30,329 nucleotides of DNA, taken from a virus. A program made the position numbers and the translations under genes. Below are positions 9,306 to 16,546 of this stretch, one piece after another. The first letter of the stretch is position 1. The number at the start of each line of letters is the position of its first letter. The stretch is taken from IMG/VR virus record IMGVR_UViG_3300043256_000411, positions 1 through 30,329 of that record. One strand, 5' to 3'. Below the pieces are notes generated by a model, which worked only from the letters and a program-made list of their open reading frames with translations, was not told where the DNA came from and searched no databases.

Positions 9306-10051
9306 CTACTTAGTCAGCTTCAGCCCTTTCGCTTTCGCGTACCGCGAGATCATCGACAGCGTGCCGGGGCGGATGTCCTGCCGCTGGACCTCGCGCCAGT
9401 AGTGCGCGTGGCGCAGCCGGTCGATCTCGATCAGTGTCAGTTGGTACAGGTTGCCGGGCCCGACGTACGGATAACCCAGGTCGTGGAGCCAGGCTTCGGT
9501 CTCCTTGTCCTCCAGCTGGGTCGGCCCAAAGACGTCTAGGCCCTCGTCCCGTTTCCCTCCGCTCCTTTGGCCCTGAGGAGCGGACGCCTGAACATGTCTC
9601 TGCTGTAGGTGAGCGCGGCCGCGACGAGGTCGTCGACCGAGGTCCAGCCCAACTCCGACGCCATCTGCTTCTGCGACGTGACGGGCGGGACCAGCGTCGG
9701 GTCCTCCTTCGACTTCCGGACCCGGATGTGGTTGCGGATGATCCGGAACTTCAGCTTGTCGGGGAACGACTCGACGGTCGTGTCCTCGTCCACGGCGAGC
9801 GAGTATCTCAGCTTGTCCGCGTGCGTCATCGGGAGCACCGCGACGGGCGTGAAGTCGCGCGGCGTCACGACGAACAGCGGCTCGACGTCGCCCTTCTTGT
9901 CGCGGACGATCCTGATCTCGTCGAGCGTGACGGGGATGAGCTCCTCGGCCTCCTCGGCCTCGTGCTTCGCCTGCTCCGCGGCCACCTCTGCGGTCTGCTC
10001 CGCGGCCTCCGTCACGCTCGTGTCCTGCTCGTTGGCTCCGTCGTCGGGCAT
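9306..10051 (-). CDS. gpGT-like frameshift fusion of the tail assembly chaperone
   Basis: By a -1 slip at GGGAAAC (9557-9551) the ribosome leaves the gpG frame and continues with RDEGLDVFGPTQLEDKETEA... to a stop at 9308-9306. This adds 81 residues (total about 248). The extra domain is helical with IDRLRHAHYWREVQRQDI and a basic end (YAKAKGLKLTK). Lambda-type tails need both G and GT in a fixed ratio. The extension frame has no start of its own in the correct place, so shifting is the only route to it. The tape measure ATG begins at the base after its stop. Not proven by experiment. Confidence 0.82.
9536..10051 (-). CDS. Tail assembly chaperone, gpG-like (unshifted form)
   Basis: 171 residues, ATG 10051 after GAAGGAGGG. 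The N-terminus is acidic and alanine-rich (EQAKHEAEEAEE), followed by a folded part (LDEIRIVRDKKGDVEPLFVV, VLPMTHADKLRYSL) and helical end DDLVAAALTYSRDMFRR. It binds and chaperones the tape measure protein before tail assembly, as in lambda G. It lies between major tail protein and tape measure. The zero-frame stop follows 14 codons after the slippery site's surroundings. The end of the reading frame contains the -1 frameshift site. Confidence 0.82.
   Translation of the reverse strand: MPDDGANEQDTSVTEAAEQTAEVAAEQAKHEAEEAEELIPVTLDEIRIVRDKKGDVEPLFVVTPRDFTPVAVLPMTHADKLRYSLAVDEDTTVESFPDKLKFRIIRNHIRVRKSKEDPTLVPPVTSQKQMASELGWTSVDDLVAAALTYSRDMFRRPLLRAKGAEGNGTRA
9551..9557 (-). promoter_or_regulatory. 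Programmed -1 ribosomal frameshift slippery site
   Basis: Minus-strand heptamer G GGA AAC, in register with the gpG codons GGA and AAC (previous codon GAG), is a textbook X XXY YYZ site for -1 slippage. Slipping puts the ribosome into the open frame that ends immediately before the tape measure gene. A short GGCC/GGCC pairing lies downstream, so a weak stimulatory hairpin is possible. Confidence 0.85.
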
Positions 10052-10076
10052 GTGTGGGCCCTCCTTCTCGCTGGGT

Positions 10077-11315
10077 TCAGCCGCTGACCGCCACGCCCTT
10101 CGACTCGAACGTGATGTCCAGCTGCGCGGTGACCTGCCCGACCTCGATGAGCCGGGTGGGCGGGTCGCGGGAGATCGCCTCGGTGAAGTCGATCGTGCCG
10201 CCGCCCATGGTCCACCGGATCGTCTCCTCGACGCCCCGGAGGTGCTTCATGATCTCCTCGTGGGATTCGGACGGGCCGAAGACGTTCGCCTGCAGCTCCG
10301 TGGTGCGGAAGCCGGGGACGATGATCTGCCGGAAGGTCCCGCCCTGCGGGATGGTCTCCAGGTTGTTGTTGATCCGCGCCTCGACGCTCTGGATGTAGGG
10401 CGCGAGGGTGGTGCCGGCCGGCTGCTCGACCGGGTCGTCGATGAACTGCTCGTACGGCGTGCCGATCACCGCGCCGTGGGAGCCCGAGCCGAGCAGCGGG
10501 AGCCCGAGGTCGCCCTCGGTGCCGGCGTACTGCGCGCTGCCGTAGATGATGCCCAGGACCGTGCCCTTGACCGGCGCGATGTCGGTGCCGGTGTTGATCG
10601 AGATCTCGACGTCGCCCACCGTCTCCAGGTCGAGCAGCGCGCCCTCCCAGTCGGCGTAGGTGATCGGGCCGAGGCTCACGTAGGTGGTCCCGTTCAGGGC
10701 CGCGCCCTGCGAGGTCGTGGCCGCCTCGTTCTCGACGGTCAGCGTCTGCGTGGTGTCGGCCGCGTTCGTCGAGTCGATCCCGAGGAGTGTGGTCGCCAAG
10801 GGCTGGCTCCACTCGTAGGACCGGATCTTGTTGGCCTGGTAGATGACGTTCGGTCGGATCGGCTCGCCCGACGCGATCTGCCCGGGGATGGTGATCTGCC
10901 CGGCGTAGCACCCGCCCGCCACCGTGTAGATGCGGAGGCCGCCGCCCACCGCTCCGCCGCTGACCTGCAGCGCGGTGCGGATGACGATCGACAGGGAGTT
11001 CGGGATGTTCCCGTCGACGTCGCGCACGATCGCGTCGCCGAGCGGGTCCAGCGGGTCGCCGGCCGAGAGGAGCCACCGCTGGAGGTAGTATTCCATCGTG
11101 AGCGTGTGCGCCTCGGGACCCGTGAAGAACTTCTGCGGGTCGACGGAGCCCAACGCCCGCTTGGCGAAGATCTCCTTCTGCGGCTCCCACTCGGCCTTGA
11201 ACACCTCGTCCGAGAACAGCTCCCAGGCGGGGTCGGCCGGCGTCAGGCCATAGGTCACCTCGCGGACGAACTCCGGCCTCGTGTCCCGGAGCCCGGCCTC
11301 AACGAGTATCGACAT
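10077..11315 (-). CDS. Major tail (tube) protein
   Basis: ATG 11315, four bases from the previous stop and preceded by GAGGAGGG. At 412 residues the protein is longer than the usual 140-300 residue tube proteins, so it may carry an extra domain. It begins with helical/strand REVTYGLTP...AWELFSDEVFKAEWE and continues with many strands (SLSIVIRTALQVSGG, AGQITIPGQIASGEP, NVIYQANKIRSYEW, VEISINTGTDIAPVKGTVLGIIYG), and ends with AQLDITFESKGVAV, a closing strand typical of tube proteins. It directly precedes the chaperone and tape-measure genes, as expected. Extended domain could be exposed on the tail surface. Confidence 0.78.
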   Translation of the reverse strand: MSILVEAGLRDTRPEFVREVTYGLTPADPAWELFSDEVFKAEWEPQKEIFAKRALGSVDPQKFFTGPEAHTLTMEYYLQRWLLSAGDPLDPLGDAIVRDVDGNIPNSLSIVIRTALQVSGGAVGGGLRIYTVAGGCYAGQITIPGQIASGEPIRPNVIYQANKIRSYEWSQPLATTLLGIDSTNAADTTQTLTVENEAATTSQGAALNGTTYVSLGPITYADWEGALLDLETVGDVEISINTGTDIAPVKGTVLGIIYGSAQYAGTEGDLGLPLLGSGSHGAVIGTPYEQFIDDPVEQPAGTTLAPYIQSVEARINNNLETIPQGGTFRQIIVPGFRTTELQANVFGPSESHEEIMKHLRGVEETIRWTMGGGTIDFTEAISRDPPTRLIEVGQVTAQLDITFESKGVAVSG

Positions 11316-11318
11316 GGA

Positions 11319-11657
11319 TCAGCCCTCCTCGGTTGCGGCGGTCGCCACGGGCTCCAGCAGCGCGGCACCCTCCTGCTTCAGATAGTCGGCCAGCGGGATC
11401 CGGCCGCTCTTTGGTCCGGGACCCTTCACCCTCCGGAAGGTCTCCGGGAACTTCGCGATGACCTTCTTGGCGAGCGGGTCGGGGACGCTCGCCCGGTGGT
11501 TCGCGCTGAAGACGATCGACTTGCCGACGTCCACGCAGACCCGCACCGTGGACTTCTCGCCGGTCAGCTCGTCCTCTCGCTCCTGCTCCTCCCACTTCCC
11601 GCCGCACTCGGCGTCGCGGAAGTGGGTCATCCGCTGGTTGGCGCACTCGACCCACAT
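11319..11657 (-). CDS. Hypothetical 112-residue protein before the tail tube gene
   Basis: ATG 11657 with GGGAGGATCCC upstream. The product starts MWVECANQRMTHFRDAECGGKW, with two cysteines, and contains a charged segment (EEQEREDELTGEKSTVRVCVD), a strand KSIVFSANH and a basic C-terminal region (AKKVIAKFPETFRRVKGPGPKSG). No family recognised. It could be a small tail-tube partner or regulator; nothing in the sequence decides. The next gene is only four bases away. Confidence 0.52.
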   Translation of the reverse strand: MWVECANQRMTHFRDAECGGKWEEQEREDELTGEKSTVRVCVDVGKSIVFSANHRASVPDPLAKKVIAKFPETFRRVKGPGPKSGRIPLADYLKQEGAALLEPVATAATEEG

Positions 11658-11753
11658 GGGATCCTCCCATTCGCTGTGCTGGTCTACTTGCTGCGCACCC
11701 GGCGTCCGGGTACGGGCGTGTTCCGGGAGCCGGCGTCCGGCCCCCGGCTGCTA
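11658..11753. repeat. Short gap with paired 11-base repeats
   Basis: The 96-base gap between the tail terminator and the 112-residue gene has no reading frame. It contains CCGGCGTCCGG twice (11699-11709 and 11730-11740) and is able to fold into GC hairpins such as AGCCGG/CCGGCU, but lacks a U-rich tail, so a terminator is not supported. Confidence 0.6.
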
Positions 11754-12227
11754 CTACGGGTCCTCGAACCGGCTGTAGCCGGCGAGGAACTGGACCATGT
11801 AGAGGACCGGGCTTATCTCCCGGTCGACGACCTTTATGAGCCCTCCCGGCGACACGTGCTCGAAGTCCGCCATGGCGCTCGCTGCCGCGTGGACGATCCG
11901 CTGCGCCTCGCGGCACAGGAGCCAGGCCATGTCCTTCGGCCCGTTGGCGGGCAGGCCCGTCATCTCGTCGTGCGCGAACCCGACCACGAGCACCGTGCCG
12001 AACGGGAACTGCGACGGCCCCGCGGGCGTCATCGCGTTGTAGCCGCTCTCCGTACTCAGGCTCTCGCTGTGCCCGTCGAACGGGACAGCGATCTGCGGGT
12101 TCGGGTTCTTCGTGTCGTACCATCCGCTCTGGAAGCTCGGCGTGACGCCGGCCGTGTTGCCGGGGATCCAGTTCGCCACCAGCAGGTTGAAGAACTGGAG
12201 GGTCGGGTCGACGATCGTGGTCGTCAT
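11754..12227 (-). CDS. Tail terminator / tail completion protein
   Basis: 157 residues. Starts MTTTIVDPTLQFFNLLVANWIP, an N-terminal helix with strand, with later strands (GTVLVVGFAHDEM, PVLYMVQFLAGYSRF). Position between the stopper and the tail tube genes is the fixed place of the tail terminator in siphovirus operons, which caps the tail tube. The sequence is compatible (alpha/beta, about 150 residues) but the assignment is from gene order. A double stop (TAG TAG) closes the gene. Confidence 0.58.
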   Translation of the reverse strand: MTTTIVDPTLQFFNLLVANWIPGNTAGVTPSFQSGWYDTKNPNPQIAVPFDGHSESLSTESGYNAMTPAGPSQFPFGTVLVVGFAHDEMTGLPANGPKDMAWLLCREAQRIVHAAASAMADFEHVSPGGLIKVVDREISPVLYMVQFLAGYSRFEDP

Positions 12228-12580
12228 CGCCGCGCCTCGCAGAACAGCGTCCGGATCCCGTTCTGGTCGGGCGAGACCCGGACGACGAGGTACTCCAAGC
12301 CGCCCGCGATGAGGAGCGGCTGAGAGGCGTCGTCCGCCGACTCCGCAGGCTCCTCGCCGTCGGCCACGTAGGCCTTCGCGTCGACCCGGACCTCCCGGCC
12401 CGTGGCGGCCCGCACCATAGTCGGCGAGCCGACCAGCTCGAAGATGCCCTGCACCGCGCGGTCGACCGGCACCTTGGCGGCGTCGCCGTAGGCGTTCTTC
12501 GTGCCGGCCGTGAACTCGCGGACCGTCATCGCCTCGCCCCGCTCGTCGAGGAACCGCGTGGCCTGCGCCAGGGGGCTCAT
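12224..12580 (-). CDS. Head closure protein (stopper)
   Basis: 118 residues from ATG 12580, sharing one base with the previous stop (TGATG); a GTG one codon upstream (12583) in GTGATG is an alternative. The order RGEAMTVREF..., AYGD, VDRAVQGIFELV..., GREVRVDAKAYVADG..., LLIAGGLEYLVVRV..., GIRTLFCEARR resembles stopper or head closure proteins (SPP1 gp16/HK97 gp7-like: beta barrel with a final Arg-ending strand). It plugs the portal channel and receives the tail. Its stop overlaps the next ATG (ATGA). Confidence 0.7.
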   Translation of the reverse strand: MSPLAQATRFLDERGEAMTVREFTAGTKNAYGDAAKVPVDRAVQGIFELVGSPTMVRAATGREVRVDAKAYVADGEEPAESADDASQPLLIAGGLEYLVVRVSPDQNGIRTLFCEARR

Positions 12581-13080
12581 CACACGATCGCCGTGGCGCC
12601 CATGCCGGGCTTCACCATCGCGCGGCTGCGCTGGATCATCTGGGCCTCGGTCTTCCCGTGCGCGATCGAGCCGTGGTAGTTGCCCGTCTTGAAGACGCGC
12701 TTCGCCTTGATCTGCCGCTTCACCTCGCGCTTGAGCAGGGCCGCGAGCCGGCCGGGCGCCGACTTCTCAGGGCCGAACCAGAGTTCCCACTCGCGGCGGC
12801 CCCCGAACGGGCCCCGGATCTTGATGTCGCTCGACCGGCGGCGGCGGACGCCCGGCAGCGAGCGGCCGTCGTCGGGGATCCCCTGCGAGAGTTGGAAGAT
12901 GGCCGGGCGCCAGTGCGGCCTCGCCCGCATCCGGCGGGTGCCGAACTCGTGGTGCTGACCGTAGCCGACCACCGTGCCGACGACCCAGTTCACCCGACCG
13001 TCCTTGCGCGCCGCCTGTCCGAACTGGTTGATCTGCGACAGGAAGGCCTTCTCGCCCTTGACCTGAAACTGGCTGGTCAA
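12580..13080 (-). CDS. HK97 gp10-like neck protein, TTG start
   Basis: 166 residues from a TTG at 13080 that overlaps the previous stop (TTGA), with GGAGGG upstream; there is no better start. The recognisable family signature is GYGQHHEFGTRRMRARPHWRPAI (about residues 42-64; variant of the family YAxxxEFGTxxMxAxPFxxPA). C-terminal to it there is a long basic stretch (KREVKRQIKAKRVFKTGNYHGS), which is often found in this family. These proteins build part of the head-tail joint or tail completion. The next gene overlaps its stop. Confidence 0.75.
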   Translation of the reverse strand: MTSQFQVKGEKAFLSQINQFGQAARKDGRVNWVVGTVVGYGQHHEFGTRRMRARPHWRPAIFQLSQGIPDDGRSLPGVRRRRSSDIKIRGPFGGRREWELWFGPEKSAPGRLAALLKREVKRQIKAKRVFKTGNYHGSIAHGKTEAQMIQRSRAMVKPGMGATAIV

Positions 13081-13517
13081 GAGAGGGCGCCCTCCGGGGC
13101 GGCTTCCTCCCTCGGTGTCCCGCCGCTGGCCTCGTAGAGGAACGGGACCGACTGCGAGGCGTTGAGCTGCTTCAACGCGCCCGTCGGATCCAGGTCCATC
13201 GCCATCTGTCCGTAGTGCGTGGACTCCAGGTGCATGCCCGTCTTGCCCTGGTACTTGAACGCGGCCGGGCCGACCTTGTCCTCCGCGACCCGCTTGTCGC
13301 GGTGCGCGACGGCGTGGGCGGCCAGCCACCGCTCGATCTCCTTGAGCGTCGGGTCGTCGATGGGGCCGATCGTCTCGTCCGGGTGCACGTAGTCCCGGTC
13401 GACCAGGTTGTCCTCGACGACCCTGTTGGCGGCCACGATGAAGGGCGCCAGCGCGGGCGCGCCGAGCGCGGTCTCGAGGATCTCCAGGACCTCCTCGTCC
13501 GTCACGCGTATCGCCAT
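13077..13517 (-). CDS. Head-tail adaptor (gp6-like)
   Basis: 146 residues. The helical core MAIRVTDEEVLEILETALG, PFIVAANRVVEDNLVD, PTLKEIERWLAAHAVAHRDKR followed by a loop GKTGMHLESTHYGQMAMDLDPTGALKQL matches the adaptor proteins that bind the portal from below (HK97 gp6 / SPP1 gp15-like: three to five helices and a C-terminal arm). The location after the capsid genes and before the gp10-type gene fits. Start ATG 13517 has a weak ribosome site, but coupling to the previous gene is likely. Assigned by shape and order. Confidence 0.62.
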   Translation of the reverse strand: MAIRVTDEEVLEILETALGAPALAPFIVAANRVVEDNLVDRDYVHPDETIGPIDDPTLKEIERWLAAHAVAHRDKRVAEDKVGPAAFKYQGKTGMHLESTHYGQMAMDLDPTGALKQLNASQSVPFLYEASGGTPREEAAPEGALS

Positions 13518-13523
13518 CTCAGG

Positions 13524-13811
13524 TCAGGCCGGTTCGTAGAGGACCGTGATGGAGTCGCAGTTCGTGAGATCGGCGAAGACGTCGGTGCGGAACAGGATGC
13601 CGCGCTGCGGCAGGATGAGGTCTCGGACGGCCACCACCGCGTCCGTGTCGATCGAGAGGAGCACCGTCCCGCCCGCGCCCCCGTCCTTCAGCTCGAAGGC
13701 GATGCCCGCGACGGCCGTGGTCCGATAGTGGATCCCCACGACGTAGGCCTGCCCGGCGACGATCTCGCCGTCGGCGACCAGCTTCGTGCTCAGCAGGTTG
13801 TCGGCTGCCAT
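13524..13811 (-). CDS. Small beta-rich structural protein (95 residues)
   Basis: ATG 13811 with TAGGAGGGAG upstream. The product is almost entirely beta: LLSTKLVADGEIVAGQAYVVGIHYRT, AGIAFELKDGGAGGTVLLSID, and IITVLYEPA-type end strands. No family recognised. Order (after the 230-residue protein and before the adaptor) suggests a head surface or neck protein; a decoration or fibre-like role is possible. Confidence 0.6.
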   Translation of the reverse strand: MAADNLLSTKLVADGEIVAGQAYVVGIHYRTTAVAGIAFELKDGGAGGTVLLSIDTDAVVAVRDLILPQRGILFRTDVFADLTNCDSITVLYEPA

Positions 13812-13823
13812 CTACTCTCCCTC

Positions 13824-14516
13824 CTATGCGGCGTCGTCGAGGCTGTTCGGGACCGCGTAGACGATCCTCACGCGGACGGCACCGGCCGAGGCCGCGGTGT
13901 CGCCGATCGCACCGGCGGCCGTGACCATGTTGATCTGGATGTCCTCCAGGGCAGCCAGCACGGCGTGGGCGGGGATCAGGTCGGCCTTCGTGTTCTTCGC
14001 CAGGTCGGCGGTGAGCCCGTACTGGTCCGGGTCGCCGACGGGGCCGATCCCGACCTTCACGCTCGTCCCGCCCGCCACGACCGCCGTCTCGATGTTGGCC
14101 TGGACGGACAGGATCACCGCGCCGGAGGGCACGTCCTCCGTGAGGTCGGTCGAGATGGCCGCCAGCGCCAAGAGCGTCTCGTCGATGACGCGGACCTCGT
14201 AACCCTCGCTGACGGTTGCCCCGAACCGATCCGCCACTTGCGCGGCTGCGGCTCCCGCACGCTTGAGCGACGCGAAAGCCGACAACGTGCCCGAGAGCGT
14301 CAGGTTGTTGAGCGACGCGAGGTTCCTGCTGGCGTCGACGATCAGCGCCTTGAGCTCCGCCACCGTACCCGGAACCACGCCCTCCAGGACCGCCAGCTCG
14401 GCCGCGGACAGCTCCGCACCGGTCGCCCTGAACTTCGCCTCGGCCGCGGTGCCTCCCAGGCCGGATACCGGCTTGGCGGCGAGGCCTTCGGCCGCGGTGC
14501 CTCCCAGACCACCCAT
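13824..14516 (-). CDS. Structural protein with N-terminal repeat and beta C-terminus (230 residues)
   Basis: ATG 14516 with AAGGAGG upstream. The N-terminus holds two copies of LGGTAAE (residues 4-10 and about 20-26) joined by a spacer, encoded by a 20-base perfect repeat. Residues about 35-95 are a helical region (ELSAAELAVLEG, DASRNLASLNNL). From about 95 to 225 it is beta-rich (ATVSEGYEVRVIDETLLALAA, GAVILSVQANIETAV, VKVGIGPVGDPDQYGLT), a shape common to small head-surface or neck accessory proteins. It follows the E3-binding-domain gene and precedes a 95-residue gene of similar type. No firm family. Confidence 0.6.
   Translation of the reverse strand: MGGLGGTAAEGLAAKPVSGLGGTAAEAKFRATGAELSAAELAVLEGVVPGTVAELKALIVDASRNLASLNNLTLSGTLSAFASLKRAGAAAAQVADRFGATVSEGYEVRVIDETLLALAAISTDLTEDVPSGAVILSVQANIETAVVAGGTSVKVGIGPVGDPDQYGLTADLAKNTKADLIPAHAVLAALEDIQINMVTAAGAIGDTAASAGAVRVRIVYAVPNSLDDAA
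14440..14507. repeat. Two 20-base direct repeats in the gene for a structural protein
   Basis: The 20-base string TCGGCCGCGGTGCCTCCCAG occurs at 14440-14459 and again at 14488-14507, 28 bases apart. On the coding (minus) strand it encodes LGGTAAE twice near the protein's N-terminus. The repeat preserves the reading frame (48-base period), so it looks like a small in-frame duplication. Confidence 0.85.
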
Positions 14517-14528
14517 GGGGGGACCTCC

Positions 14529-14939
14529 TTATGCTGCGGCGGCCTTGACGTCCTTCAGGAGGATCCGGCCGCCTGCCCCGGTCCCCTTCACGTTCACGAG
14601 GTCGACCTCGATCTCGGCCGCGAGCTTGACGGCGGACTCGGTCGCCGCAGGCTGTTCGACGGGTGGAGCCGTCGTGGGCTCCTCCTCTGCCTCCCCCTCC
14701 GCATCGGGCGGCGTCCCTTCCACCACCGTTTCCGGCGGTGGAGGCGGCTGTTGCCGGCGCGGGTCGCTCACGACCTTCAGCCTGTCGGCGAAGGCGCGCG
14801 CCTGCCTGCGGTTGACCCGGAAGCGGCTGCCCGGCGGCAGGTTGACGGACCGACGCCTGGCCTTGTCCTTCTTGAGGATGGTGTGGAACGGCTTGCCCGG
14901 TCGGACCTCGACCATCACCATCTCGCTGTCGCCCTTCAT
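14529..14939 (-). CDS. Head-neck protein with C-terminal E3-binding (PSBD) domain
   Basis: Chosen start ATG 14939 (GGAG seven to eight bases before). Residues 1-60 are basic and beta-like (MVMVEVRPGKPFHTILKKDK, FRVNRRQARAFADRL). Residues about 61-102 are a proline/glutamate/alanine linker. Residues about 102-133 read SAVKLAAEIEVDLVNVKGTG then AGGRILLKDV, which fits the peripheral subunit-binding domain consensus of E2 2-oxoacid dehydrogenase subunits (AxxLAxExxVDLxxVKGTGxxGRIxxxDV), including the GTG and GRI core. Such domains bind E1/E3 dehydrogenases in cells. In a phage structural operon it may instead be a small protein-binding module used in the head. A gap of about 130 bases without a gene lies between this gene and the capsid gene. 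The domain call is by motif; no search was run. Confidence 0.7.
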   Translation of the reverse strand: MKGDSEMVMVEVRPGKPFHTILKKDKARRRSVNLPPGSRFRVNRRQARAFADRLKVVSDPRRQQPPPPPETVVEGTPPDAEGEAEEEPTTAPPVEQPAATESAVKLAAEIEVDLVNVKGTGAGGRILLKDVKAAAA

Positions 14940-15070
14940 GGTTCGGCTCCGTTCAGGCTCCGATAGAGGATGAGGTGGTGGGGAGGGGCGGGGTCCGGAG
15001 CCAAGCTCAACCCACACCCCTCCGCCGTGTCACGTGCCCGAAGGCCCGCGACGATCAGCCGCTTCCCGGT

Positions 15071-16066
15071 CTAGCTGCCGTGGCAGATGCCGGTGGCGCC
15101 GTTGTAGTCGGACTTCAGGCGCGGCGCGAGCGCCGTCATCACCTTGAACCGACCGATCGCCCCGCCCTGGATCTCCCAGTCCACGGAGACGATGTCCTGA
15201 GCGACGGCGAGATCGAGCACGTCGCGCGTCATCTGCAGGAGGATCACGTTCCCGTCCGCGAGCTTGTCCGCGACCTTGATCGCGTTCAGGTCGGGAAGCT
15301 CGAGGAGCCGCTGCATGATCGTCTTGTCCGAGTTGGCCTTGAAGTCGTCCTGCAGCGGCAGCCAGTAGTTGCCGGCCACGTACAGGTCGTACGGGCCGAA
15401 GTAGTTGACGTCGTGAAGGAGCTGGATCATGGCGAGGACGTCCGCGAGGATCGTCGCGCCGCCGTCCGTTGTCCAGTCCACGATCGAGGTGTAGGTCGCG
15501 CGGTCCGGGAAGTTGGTCAGCCCGTAGATCTGGTTCCCGCTCAGCAGGATGTCCCCGCCGTTGAAGACCATGTCTTCGAGCTTTTCGGCCACCTGCCGAC
15601 CGGCGAGACCGGCGGCGGTGACGTCGATCGGCTCGCCCCGGATCCTCGAACTCTCCAGGAAGCGGAGCTCGATCTCCCACTCCTTGAAGGTGACGGGGAT
15701 CGGGACGATCGAGATCTCCTTCTCCGGCAGGTCGCGGTCGCCCGCCCCTGCGCCGCTCATCGACTGCTCCGCCGGTTCCATGTCGCTGATCCGGTGGAAC
15801 TCGCTTTCGAGGACGCCGAACCCGCCGAGCTGGTGAACCAGCCCGCCGGCACGCATGTCGGCCACGATCCGAAGGCGCTCCTCTGCCGCCCGGATCACCT
15901 CGGTGTCGATCTCCTTCCACTGGTCGTCGGTGAGCAGCGTGTTGGTCCGCATCCTGCGGACGTCGCCGTTCGCCTGGATGACCCGCCGCATGGCCGGCGT
16001 CTGAGCTGCCAGCATGAAGGGGTCCACGATCTCCACGGGTCGCCTGCTCAGGATCGATATGGGCAT
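15071..16066 (-). CDS. Major capsid protein (HK97-fold, encapsulin-like)
   Basis: The 331-residue length and the position after protease and decoration genes are as expected of the shell protein. The N-arm (about 1-70) includes ILSRRPVEIVDPFMLA and a helix ending DTEVIRAAEERLRIV. Then comes LGGFGVLESEFHRISDME, an E-loop-like region with IPIPVTFKEWEIELRFLESSRI, the spine-helix segment AAGLAGRQVAEKLEDMVFNG, and a P-domain/A-domain with NYFGPYDLYVAGNYWLPLQDDF, which is typical of encapsulin-related phage capsid proteins. The final LDLAVAQDIVSVDWEIQGGAIGRFKVMTALAPRLK is the A-domain strand set. The N-terminus is probably not processed much, as it is short. Assignment is by fold-pattern and context. 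Confidence 0.85.
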   Translation of the reverse strand: MPISILSRRPVEIVDPFMLAAQTPAMRRVIQANGDVRRMRTNTLLTDDQWKEIDTEVIRAAEERLRIVADMRAGGLVHQLGGFGVLESEFHRISDMEPAEQSMSGAGAGDRDLPEKEISIVPIPVTFKEWEIELRFLESSRIRGEPIDVTAAGLAGRQVAEKLEDMVFNGGDILLSGNQIYGLTNFPDRATYTSIVDWTTDGGATILADVLAMIQLLHDVNYFGPYDLYVAGNYWLPLQDDFKANSDKTIMQRLLELPDLNAIKVADKLADGNVILLQMTRDVLDLAVAQDIVSVDWEIQGGAIGRFKVMTALAPRLKSDYNGATGICHGS

Positions 16067-16534
16067 CTAGGCCACCCTCACAGCACCACGGCCGATCGTG
16101 CCGCCGATGGTGATGTCCTCTGCCGCGTAAGCCACGATCGACTCGCGCGCTGTATCTGGTGTCGCCGCCGCGGTCGGCAGCGCGTGAAGGGTCCCGTCTC
16201 CGGCGCTCGAAAGAGCGTCGCCCTCGGAGAGGGTCTCGTTGGCCGCGATCCGGGCGTTGATCTTGTCGCCCCGCTTGCAGCGGGCCAGCAGGACCGAGTC
16301 GGCCGCCGGGTACACTGTGTCGATCGAGAGGACGCCGGGGGCGCTCTCGATCCAGGGGTTCTCCAGGGCGAAGACCGCCTCGGCGTTCACGTCGACGGTG
16401 CCGTGCTCCTGCACCTCTCCGGCCGTGGCCGCCGCCTCGACGAGGTCGCCCGGGAAGATCGTCGTGGCCGCAGCCGCGACCTTCGACTCATCCCTGAGCG
16501 GATCGCCCTGGAGGACGATCACTTTCCTTGCCAT
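16067..16534 (-). CDS. Head decoration-type protein
   Basis: A 155-residue protein between protease and major capsid gene, the usual place for decoration or stabilising proteins. ATG 16534 has AGGAGGG upstream. The product is beta-rich with small residues: IFPGDLVEAA, EVQEHGTVDVNAEAVFALEN, SVLLARCKRGDKINARI and ALSSAGDGTLHAL. The GDxV...GDxIxAR...GDxLxSAGDGTL order is shared with small capsid-surface proteins of several siphoviruses that keep a barrel-like fold. No firm family name. Its stop is immediately followed by the capsid ATG (TAGATG). Confidence 0.65.
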   Translation of the reverse strand: MARKVIVLQGDPLRDESKVAAAATTIFPGDLVEAAATAGEVQEHGTVDVNAEAVFALENPWIESAPGVLSIDTVYPAADSVLLARCKRGDKINARIAANETLSEGDALSSAGDGTLHALPTAAATPDTARESIVAYAAEDITIGGTIGRGAVRVA

Positions 16535-16546
16535 CGGTTCGCCCTC

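Noticed and set aside
11658-11753. Terminator after the 112-residue gene
   Set aside because: Hairpins and short repeats are present but without a U tail.
7218-12323. Long plus-strand reading frames opposite the tape measure and tail-tube genes
   Set aside because: Same artefact of high third-position GC; the products are arginine/aspartate-rich with no motif, and the minus-strand genes are well supported.
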